DNA of 42,185 nucleotides from a virus, in the IMG/VR virus record IMGVR_UViG_3300036832_000339, positions 1 to 42,185 of that record, one strand, 5' to 3'. The notes beneath the pieces were generated by a model, which saw only the letters and a list, made by a program, of their open reading frames with translations, was not told where the DNA came from and did not search any database. Positions within the stretch are counted from its first letter, which is position 1. Every line of letters begins with the position of its first letter. A program made the translations under genes and the position numbers. Positions 31,320 to 37,029 of this stretch are shown piece after piece.

Positions 31320-32077
31320 TTCTTCGCCGCCTTGCTTTGCTTGCCTTTGAGCGCCAGAACGAGGCGCGGAAAATCCTTGACCCGCACGTCAGCCAGCGTC
31401 TCCGCGCCCGTTACCATCGTGCGCAGGAAATTCGCTTCCACCGTCGCCGTCGCCTTGATCAGATCCGCCAACTCGCCGATCTGCGCCGCGTCGATCAGCA
31501 TCTCGCCGCTGATCCGCCCGTCATCGTCCTTGCCCTTCCTGACGACGTTGCAAAGATCGTCGGTGATGTACCGCTTGGCGTAGCGCCGCGACGATCCGCG
31601 CGCCTGTAGCGCATTCCTTCCCGGCCCCGCGTCGGGCGGCAGCGTGTAGGTTGACGACCGCTCCCAGCCCCAGCCTGAAAGCGTCCCCGTGATCGTCACG
31701 CTGTCCTTGTCGTCGCGCGAGGTGAAGCTGATGGCAAAGCCGTGCTTCGCCAGAAGCGGGCGAATGACCCGATCCATCGCCTCGATTGTGGTGAACGGGT
31801 ACCTCCCCTTCGACACGCCGTCCTTGACCAGTTCGACAGTGCCATCACGCTCGACTTGTGGCAGCTCCGCAGAAAACTCCGCATAGTGCTGTTGGAACGC
31901 CTCCCGCGCCTCATCGACCAACGCCTCCCTACGCATCTTCAGAACTTCAAGCTTGACCGCCTCTGGGATTGCCTGATCGCGCATCATGTCCATCAGCAAC
32001 ACGCCAAAGTCGTGCGCTGGCGCGATGCGTGTGACGGGTTGCTCGATAATCTCGCCTTCGCCTTGAGCGTCGTTCAT
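31316..32077 (-). CDS. ERF-family single-strand annealing protein (253 aa)
   Basis: A phage recombinase that anneals complementary single strands. The ERF signs are ELPQVERDGTVELVKDGVSKGRYPFTTIEAMDRVIRPLLAKHGFAISF, then a beta part (TITGTLSGWGWERSSTYTLPPDAG), then SSRRYAKRYITDDLCNVV. Length agrees with ERF proteins. It overlaps its neighbours and pairs with the exonuclease at 30009-30719, the usual two-component recombination system. Confidence 0.88.
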   Translation of the reverse strand: MNDAQGEGEIIEQPVTRIAPAHDFGVLLMDMMRDQAIPEAVKLEVLKMRREALVDEAREAFQQHYAEFSAELPQVERDGTVELVKDGVSKGRYPFTTIEAMDRVIRPLLAKHGFAISFTSRDDKDSVTITGTLSGWGWERSSTYTLPPDAGPGRNALQARGSSRRYAKRYITDDLCNVVRKGKDDDGRISGEMLIDAAQIGELADLIKATATVEANFLRTMVTGAETLADVRVKDFPRLVLALKGKQSKAAKK

Positions 32078-32334
32078 TGCATCCTGCCTTCCGGCGTTGG
32101 GAACTCTGCCTCATCGACAAAGCCCATCACCATCCCGCACCACAGGTTCAGGATTTCCTTGCGCATCTTGCGGTTCGCGGCCGGGCCTTTGTCGTTGTCG
32201 TGACTGCGGAGAAAGATCGCCATCAACTCGGCCAGCGTCGTGGCGATGACGTTTGGCGGTAGGTCGGTGAAAACAGGCGACAGCAGAGCGGCAAGAGCTT
32301 CAGCCCTCTCCGTCGTGTCAAACGGCTCGTTCAT
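32074..32334 (-). CDS. Small protein leading the recombination operon (86 aa)
   Basis: A helical acidic N-terminus, a conserved-looking KMRKEILNLWCGMVMGFVDEAE segment; not recognised. GGAGC lies before the ATG at 32334. It is the first gene of the leftward operon, across from the Cro-like regulator gene, with an operator copy in between. Confidence 0.65.
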   Translation of the reverse strand: MNEPFDTTERAEALAALLSPVFTDLPPNVIATTLAELMAIFLRSHDNDKGPAANRKMRKEILNLWCGMVMGFVDEAEFPTPEGRMQ

Positions 32335-32360
32335 TGCGTTGCTCCGGCTCAGTGGTGTAG

Positions 32361-32381
32361 TGTCGTTCGTTTCATGCGGCA
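32361..32381. promoter_or_regulatory. 21-bp operator, copy 9 (weaker), in a divergent gap
   Basis: The half-sites are TGTCGTTCG and GCGGCA, about 18 of 21 positions agreeing with the consensus. It lies between the recombination operon (start 32334) and the HTH gene (start 32416). On the leftward strand a TTGACA is next to it but no matching -10 at standard spacing; rightward TGTCAA-18-GATAAC is a candidate promoter for the HTH gene. Confidence 0.5.
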
Positions 32382-32415
32382 ATGTCAAGCCAGTCACACG
32401 ACGGTGGATAACTCG

Positions 32416-32874
32416 ATGGATAGCAGCCTCAACGCGCTCGCGCGCTTCGCCAAAGACATCACGCCGCCGGTCGTCAAGCAGGAGTTTCTCGCCGTCCTGC
32501 ATAAGTTGAAATTTCCGATGGCGGACATCCTCGAAAAAATTCCGGGGGAAACGACCGCCGAGCGCGCCCGCGCCATCGGCGTCGCCCGTCAGACCATGTA
32601 CGTCTGGATTGACGAACGCTTCCGTCCAGTTGCCGCGACAGCGCAAAAAATCGCCCAACTGACCGGCGTCCCCGTCGAACACATACTGGCATGGGATGGA
32701 CAAAATGACACTGGAAGAACGACTGCTAAAACGGCTCGCGTTGTGGCGACAGGCGGCAAAGCTGCACCGGCAGGCGATGGACGAGCTGGACGAGGAAGTC
32801 GACAAGCACGAATGGTTATTGCACAGGGTCGAAGCGGAAGTCTTCGAGCGGTGCGTCAGCGAACTCGCGATTGA
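32416..32874 (+). CDS. Cro/CI-like HTH regulator (152 aa)
   Basis: Residues about 45-95 form a helix-turn-helix (GETTAERARAIGVARQTMYVWIDERFRPVAATAQKIAQLTGVPVEHI), like Cro-type repressors that end with GVPVEHI. The tail beyond residue 100 is basic and low-complexity and overlaps the next gene by 179 bp in another frame, so it may be a read-through. It is divergent from the recombination operon with an operator between; a good candidate for the phage-wide repressor. Confidence 0.7.
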   Translation: MDSSLNALARFAKDITPPVVKQEFLAVLHKLKFPMADILEKIPGETTAERARAIGVARQTMYVWIDERFRPVAATAQKIAQLTGVPVEHILAWDGQNDTGRTTAKTARVVATGGKAAPAGDGRAGRGSRQARMVIAQGRSGSLRAVRQRTRD

Positions 32875-32962
32875 CCTAAGCGCCCGCAATGTCCCTCGCC
32901 CCTTGGCAAAGGGTCGCCCTCGCAATGGCGAGGGGGCTCAGAATACAGGAACAGACGGCTAA
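32696..32962 (+). CDS. Small coiled-coil protein (88 aa)
   Basis: Charged and helical (LEERLLKRLALWRQAAKLHRQAMDELDEEVDKHEW). ATG at 32696 or 32705. It overlaps the HTH gene and the next gene in other frames. The coding frame is clear in its first 65 residues; the C-terminus is low complexity. Confidence 0.55.
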   Translation: MDKMTLEERLLKRLALWRQAAKLHRQAMDELDEEVDKHEWLLHRVEAEVFERCVSELAIDLSARNVPRPLAKGRPRNGEGAQNTGTDG

Positions 32963-33137
32963 ATACGTCTGCGAGGTCCGCCACCTGACGCCGGTCGCCC
33001 ACGATCCGGCGTGGACCCAGACCATCGTCGTCACCGCCGATAGCGAGCTGGACGCAGCTCGCGAGGCCGCCGCCATCGTCGCCCGGCAATTCTACCCCCA
33101 CGGACAGGCTGGCTTCGTCACCCGGCGGACGGAATGA
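32925..33137 (+). CDS. Paralogue of the protein at 3947-4207 (about 70 aa)
   Basis: The sequence KYVCEVRHLT ... DAAREAAAIVARQFYPHGQAGFVTRR aligns along its length with the product of 3947-4207. The ATG at 32925 is chosen because homology begins a few residues later; a start at 32889 is also open. Its end overlaps the next start by ATGA. Function unknown. Confidence 0.65.
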   Translation: MARGLRIQEQTAKYVCEVRHLTPVAHDPAWTQTIVVTADSELDAAREAAAIVARQFYPHGQAGFVTRRTE

Positions 33138-33601
33138 GACCCCTCTACGAGGCTGAAAACAACCGGCGGGCGCAGTTAGAAGTAGCGCAGCGGCTGCTGG
33201 CGCTCAAAGGTCCGCGCTGGCGGATCGACATGACAGAGCCGTTATGCGCATACGACGCGCTGATGCAGCAAAAAGCGGGCGACGAGGTTCGGCGCTACGA
33301 GATCAAGATTCGCTACCGGACTTTCTTGGGCGGCCTGATCGAGCGCGACGGCTACATGATCAGCAAGCGCAAACTTGACCGCATCGCCGCGCCCGGCCCC
33401 CGGTTCGGGATCGCCGCCGACTGCTGGGATGGACTGTTTGTCGCGACCTTTGCCCGTCTCCCCCCCGACCTTCGCGTGGGCCAAGGTGGGCGCTATGATC
33501 GGGGCGATCCGTTGGACGCCGAGCCATGCTACTTCATCCCGTCCCGTTATTTCAGGCGCGTCTCTGACCCGGTAAACCATGATTGGTGCTGGTGGGAGTG
33601 A
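33134..33601 (+). CDS. Possible PD-(D/E)xK-type nuclease (155 aa)
   Basis: CAYDALMQQKAGDEVRRYEIKIRYRTFLGG has the spacing of an Asp...Glu-x-Lys nuclease core (Asp near 38, EIK near 56). A Trp/Cys-rich C-terminus (NHDWCWWE) follows. Such proteins act on replication intermediates or as anti-host nucleases. The call is from the core only. It ends the rightward operon 32416-33601. Confidence 0.45.
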   Translation: MRPLYEAENNRRAQLEVAQRLLALKGPRWRIDMTEPLCAYDALMQQKAGDEVRRYEIKIRYRTFLGGLIERDGYMISKRKLDRIAAPGPRFGIAADCWDGLFVATFARLPPDLRVGQGGRYDRGDPLDAEPCYFIPSRYFRRVSDPVNHDWCWWE

Positions 33602-33606
33602 TAGCC

Positions 33607-33627
33607 CGTCATACGATCTGTATGACA
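33607..33627. promoter_or_regulatory. 21-bp operator, copy 10
   Basis: The half-sites are CGTCATACG and GTATGACA. It lies 5 bp past the stop at 33601 and 31 bp before the right inverted-repeat arm. There is no protein gene downstream on this strand for about 2.5 kb, so it may control a non-coding transcript or act structurally. Confidence 0.65.
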
Positions 33628-33658
33628 GTCTGTACTAACAGTCTACCCTAATCCTGGT

Positions 33659-33758
33659 CCGCCTTCCCATGACGCGCGCAGGGATTGCATTATCGCGCCC
33701 CACACTTCCCTCGAATGCCCCTTAAGTATAGCGAAGGTATTCGCAAGTATAGTTGAGA
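33659..33758. repeat. Right arm of the 100-bp inverted repeat
   Basis: Exact reverse complement of 1-100. It lies in the 306-bp non-coding stretch 33602-33907, which otherwise holds an operator copy, an extended -10 (TGCTATACT, about 33783-33792), a GGTAT-TTA-ATACC palindrome (33829-33841) and a small hairpin GGTTTTTCC-AAGAA-GGAAAACC (33886-33907). Confidence 0.95.
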
Positions 33759-33907
33759 TGGTGTTGCTGCGCCTTTACTCTCCCTCGCCTGCTGGTTGTG
33801 CCTGCTATACTCTGTTGCAACCTAGGGTGGTATTTAATACCGTCTCCCGGTCGGCTGAGTGGCTCGGCTGCGGAGCAGGTTGATGGTTTTTCCAAGAAGG
33901 AAAACCT

Positions 33908-34282
33908 TCAATCCCATTTCCAAATGTATTTTATGGGCAATTCTGGCCGGATTTCGTTTTGGGAAAATTTGCCGTTCTTGGCGCGGCGAGGCGGTTCTGC
34001 GCGTCCTTTCGCCTGATCGCTTCTGGTCGCCCAGCGGCAATTTCCGGGCTCGTAGTTTCCGTTGGTGTCGATTCGGTCGAGGGTTAGGCCGGGAGGACGC
34101 TCGCCCATGTCCTCAAGGAAGTTGGCGAAGGATTTCCATCGTGCGCAACAGGTGATTCCGCGACCGCCGTAGCGGTGCCAGTAGGGATCGTTGGGGTTGG
34201 TGCAGCGGGTCCGCATCCGCTCCCAAGACTGGTAGGTCGGGGAGCGTCGGCCGCCGTTAGCTCCATGTCCGTGCCTGTACAT
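33908..34282 (-). CDS. HNH/AP2-type homing endonuclease-like protein (124 aa)
   Basis: It shares [63 protein letters not shown] with the protein at 28690-29151 but lacks the N-terminal zinc part. The ATG at 34282 gives the conserved region; there is no strong ribosome site. It lies downstream of the helicase gene, separated by a hairpin and tandem repeats. Confidence 0.8.
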   Translation of the reverse strand: MYRHGHGANGGRRSPTYQSWERMRTRCTNPNDPYWHRYGGRGITCCARWKSFANFLEDMGERPPGLTLDRIDTNGNYEPGNCRWATRSDQAKGRAEPPRRAKNGKFSQNEIRPELPIKYIWKWD

Positions 34283-34288
34283 TTCGGT

Positions 34289-34401
34289 CAGTCCGATCAG
34301 TCCGATCAGTGCTTTTCCACCCTGCTTATACGCGCGTTTTCTGCTAACTGAAATAATATTTATTAGCAGGGTGGAAAAGCACTGACACCACTGACACCAC
34401 T
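34289..34401. repeat. Hairpin flanked by 9-bp tandem repeats
   Basis: A perfect 21-bp inverted repeat (34306-34326 and 34365-34385; arms begin TCAGTGCTTTTCC) surrounds a 38-bp AT-rich centre. CAGTCCGAT occurs twice on its left (34289-34306) and ACTGACACC twice on its right (34381-34398). A second CTGCTAA/TTAGCAG pair (34341-34347, 34363-34369) allows an alternative inner stem. It lies between the helicase and HNH genes. It could be a replication origin or a site linked to the endonuclease. Confidence 0.75.
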
Positions 34402-35660
34402 TACAGCCGGGCGGCGGCGGCGAATTGCTCGGAAGGCGACAGGTCTTGGTTGGCGTAGACGGTCTGGCGCTTGCCGGAGACCTTGAACAGGCCGTCCTTT
34501 GTGTCCGGGTTGGAGATGGCGACATAGCCGACGTCGGCGAGCCGTTTGCCCAGCAAATGCCGGGTCTTGCGGTCGTTCATCCAGACCCGCAAGTCGTCGT
34601 TGGCGTGGATCGCGAGCAGGGTCGGGGTGACGGCGACGGGATAGCCCATCGCTTCCAGAAGGTCGGCGAGTTCGGCCGCTTCCGCCGGGCGCCCGGAATT
34701 GACCATGTCCCAGAAGGCTTGGGTTTTGGGCGGCGGGGCCTTCGGGTTGAACAGCGAAAGATCATAGCTTCTGAGGTAGGCGGCGACGTGGGCGAAGCCG
34801 CCGCGCTCGTACCATTCCCAGAATTCGGTCCAGTAGGACCGGCCGAAGTCGGCCTGTTTGCAATTGCTCCATCCGACCAAGTGGCGGCGGTCGTCCGGCG
34901 TCAGGTAGAGGCTGTTTTTGTGGTTGGTGGTGAACACCACGCCGACGAGGTTAGGGATTTGATATTCCTTGATGTTCTTCTCATCGACGCTGAGCGTCTC
35001 GGGCGGCGCGGCGAGGTAGGGCTTCATGTGTTCGTAGAAATTGTAGCGGTTGAACTCGCCGAGATCGCGCGCCTCGGCGACGACGAGGATGACCGACGTC
35101 AGGAAGCCGTTGAACCGGCCGAGCATGGCGGGCGGCTGGATGGTCGCGGTGTTCCAGTAGCCGACGGCGCGGCGCACCGGCTCAAGCAGGGTGTCCTTGC
35201 CGATCCCCGGATCGCCGCCCAGAACGAGGGCGTGGTTGATCTTGATTTCGGGATGCTGGACCCGGCAGGCGCACCACCAGATGATGTCGCCGCAGCAGTC
35301 GGGATAGAGCAACGACAGGTGATCGACCCAGCGTTGGGCCTTCGCCGGATCGCCGCCGACCGGCAGCTCGGGCGCGTGATAGAGGTTGTAGACGGTGGCG
35401 CCGGGATGATCCTCCCAGCCGCCGCCCGCGACGAATTTGTCACGGACGATTTCCGGTTCGCCGGGCGCCCAAGTGAGTTGCTGGACCGCCCGGTTGGCGT
35501 CGAGCCATGTGGAGGGCTTGCTGCGTCCGACCTTGGGAACGACGCTGTCGATTGACGCCTTCGGCCACAGCGTCCGGGTCGGCCGGAACATGTAAAGATG
35601 CTGGGGAAGGTAGGCGTAGAAGTCATCCGTCACTGAGCCGGGCGGGAGGGTGTTAGCCAT
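34401..35660 (-). CDS. DUF5906-type replicative helicase (419 aa)
   Basis: An SF3/D5-like ATPase. Walker A is [10 protein letters not shown] (148-157). An acidic Walker B-like segment is [10 protein letters not shown] (191-200), and [20 protein letters not shown] (241-260) is the usual arginine-finger/sensor stretch of the DUF5906 family. The C-terminal 120 residues are a charged DNA-binding-like part. No primase domain is visible. The start overlaps the preceding stop (ATGGCTAA). Confidence 0.85.
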   Translation of the reverse strand: MANTLPPGSVTDDFYAYLPQHLYMFRPTRTLWPKASIDSVVPKVGRSKPSTWLDANRAVQQLTWAPGEPEIVRDKFVAGGGWEDHPGATVYNLYHAPELPVGGDPAKAQRWVDHLSLLYPDCCGDIIWWCACRVQHPEIKINHALVLGGDPGIGKDTLLEPVRRAVGYWNTATIQPPAMLGRFNGFLTSVILVVAEARDLGEFNRYNFYEHMKPYLAAPPETLSVDEKNIKEYQIPNLVGVVFTTNHKNSLYLTPDDRRHLVGWSNCKQADFGRSYWTEFWEWYERGGFAHVAAYLRSYDLSLFNPKAPPPKTQAFWDMVNSGRPAEAAELADLLEAMGYPVAVTPTLLAIHANDDLRVWMNDRKTRHLLGKRLADVGYVAISNPDTKDGLFKVSGKRQTVYANQDLSPSEQFAAAARL

Positions 35661-35868
35661 TGGAGCCGTCCTCGCTGCCGAGCTTCTTCACCAGAGCGAA
35701 AGTTGCCCGGGTGAGGGTGCGGAGCTGATCGCAGGCGGCGTCGAGGGCGGCTTTGTCGCCCCGCTGGGCGGCGAGTCCGACACTGATCCAGAGGTTGGCG
35801 CCGAGCTGGGCGTCGTGCGCGATTTCGCGGTAGCGGTTGACGTCGAGCGCGTCAGTGACGGTTGGCAT
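35653..35868 (-). CDS. Small helical protein before the helicase (71 aa)
   Basis: A helical protein (VNRYREIAHDAQLGANLWISVGLAAQRGDKAALDAACDQLRTLTRATFALVKKLG). ATG at 35868; it ends by overlapping the helicase start, so the two are co-translated. Unknown function; a helicase partner is possible from coupling. Confidence 0.65.
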   Translation of the reverse strand: MPTVTDALDVNRYREIAHDAQLGANLWISVGLAAQRGDKAALDAACDQLRTLTRATFALVKKLGSEDGSNG

Positions 35869-36092
35869 ATTTCCTCCCAGTGCTTGCGGCAGAACCACTC
35901 ATAGGGTCCGTTGGTCGTCGGATATTTGAAGCCGAAGGGCGCGTAATCCCGGCCGCATGTCACGCACCTCTGGTCGAACGGAACGAACGGAACGAACGGA
36001 GCCGGAACGCGCGGCTTCTCGTTCACCAGCGCGTCAAGCGAAGCGTCGTACAGGGCTTGTAAATGCGGGGGGATTTCGGCTAGCGTCGTCAA
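35688..36092 (-). CDS. Zinc-ribbon protein, TTG start (about 134 aa)
   Basis: CVTCGRDYAPFGFKYPTTNGPYEWFCRKHWEEIC is a zinc-binding domain in the middle. The latter half overlaps the preceding entry in another frame and becomes Ser/Thr/Pro-rich, so it may not be constrained. The start is not certain: GGAGG lies 10 bp before a TTG at 36092. It leads the leftward replication block. Confidence 0.5.
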   Translation of the reverse strand: MTTLAEIPPHLQALYDASLDALVNEKPRVPAPFVPFVPFDQRCVTCGRDYAPFGFKYPTTNGPYEWFCRKHWEEICQPSLTRSTSTATAKSRTTPSSAPTSGSVSDSPPSGATKPPSTPPAISSAPSPGQLSLW

Positions 36093-36139
36093 GGCATGGC
36101 ACCCTCCAGTGTCGTGCTTCGGCTTCGGCAACCGAGTTC

Positions 36140-36168
36140 AGGGCGGCGTCTCCAAGCGCCGCCCTTTT
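36140..36168 (+). terminator. Rightward rho-independent terminator
   Basis: A 9-bp stem AGGGCGGCG/CGCCGCCCT with loop TCTCCAAG is followed by TTTT. It lies between the divergent blocks at 36092 and 36214, so it may insulate the tail-fibre block from antisense transcription. Confidence 0.7.
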
Positions 36169-36213
36169 CATGCTACGCTGGCGACGACGCATTTCAAGAC
36201 GGCGCCGCTAGTT

Positions 36214-36519
36214 GTGGACAGACTTCGACACACAAGCTTACGACCAGCCGTCGTTGTTGATCCGGCGGCGCACGGCGTCTTTGACCCGCCAAGTGGATCG
36301 CTTGTCGGACGCCCGAATCCGCTGGGCCGCGAGCGGGTTTTGTTCGCGTTGCCCCTCAATCCGGGGCCAGCCCTGCTATCGCCTCCGACCGTTATCCGCG
36401 ATCCGGGCGCCGCCTACCTCGCCGATCCGGACGGGGCGCTGATCGGGATCGAGGCGGTCTGGGTGGCGCGGATGCTGACCGTCGTTCCGACAGAGGACAC
36501 CCGCCGCATAGGTCCGTGA
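36214..36519 (+). CDS. Hypothetical protein at head of tail-fibre block (about 101 aa)
   Basis: Pro/Val/Ala-rich, without recognised motif (VVVDPAAHGVFDPPSGSLVGRPNPLGRERVLFALPLNPGPALL). GTG at 36214 is a guess; the frame is open further upstream through the terminator. It precedes a small membrane protein by 3 bp. Confidence 0.45.
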   Translation: MDRLRHTSLRPAVVVDPAAHGVFDPPSGSLVGRPNPLGRERVLFALPLNPGPALLSPPTVIRDPGAAYLADPDGALIGIEAVWVARMLTVVPTEDTRRIGP

Positions 36520-36522
36520 ACG

Positions 36523-36708
36523 ATGTACACCATCCTTCTCGTCATCCTGATCCTGATCCTGCTTGGCGGGATTGGCGGGCCTTACATCAGCTCGCGCTGG
36601 CCGGTCGGTTACGGCGCGGGCTACCCCGGCATGGGGATCATCGGCGTGCTGCTGATCATCCTGCTGGTGCTGATGATCATGGGCGCTGTGCCGGTCTGGA
36701 GGTATTGA
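36523..36708 (+). CDS. DUF3309-like small membrane protein (61 aa)
   Basis: Two hydrophobic segments (TILLVILILILLGGIGGPY and GIIGVLLIILLVLMIMGAV) around a Trp/Gly/Tyr turn (SSRWPVGYGAGYPGMG). This is the layout of DUF3309 membrane proteins. Possible holin or envelope protein. Its end supplies the GGAGG ribosome site of the next gene. Confidence 0.75.
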   Translation: MYTILLVILILILLGGIGGPYISSRWPVGYGAGYPGMGIIGVLLIILLVLMIMGAVPVWRY

Positions 36709-37026
36709 TTGCCTCTCAGCCGCCGCTACACGCCGGAGCATCCGCCGGGGGAAAGCTGCACCTTTGGGCTTGACTATTCGTTCATTTTACCCGTTGGCGT
36801 TGTGATCGAACAGGGAACAATTGCGGTGCAAACGAACACCGCGACCCCGGTCGACGCGAGCGCCGATTGGACGATTGGCCCGGTTGGCGTGACCGGCCGC
36901 AAGCTTTGGGCTAGGCTCGCGGGCGGCGTTCTGGGCAAAGACTACAAGATCATCTGGACCGCTATCGACAGCGCCGGGAACACATGGCCGCGCTCGACTC
37001 TCGTCTTGTGCGCCGACACGAGCTGA
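36709..37026 (+). CDS. Fibre-tail adaptor-like protein (105 aa)
   Basis: MPLSRRYTPEHPPGESCTFGLDYSFILPVGVVIEQGTIAVQ resembles small phage adaptor proteins that join fibre to tail. Beta-rich throughout. A TTG start is chosen: it follows the preceding stop directly and GGAGG lies 6 bp upstream. It sits just before the fibre gene. Confidence 0.6.
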   Translation: MPLSRRYTPEHPPGESCTFGLDYSFILPVGVVIEQGTIAVQTNTATPVDASADWTIGPVGVTGRKLWARLAGGVLGKDYKIIWTAIDSAGNTWPRSTLVLCADTS

Positions 37027-37029
37027 CCG

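Noticed and set aside
33841-33907. tRNA-like segment with GGTCGGCTGAGTGGC
   Set aside because: No acceptor stem, anticodon arm or T-loop sequence could be fitted.
33602-33907. Integration site or integrase remnant near the right inverted repeat
   Set aside because: No integrase, tRNA fragment or core-site duplication was found; the repeat alone does not show integration.
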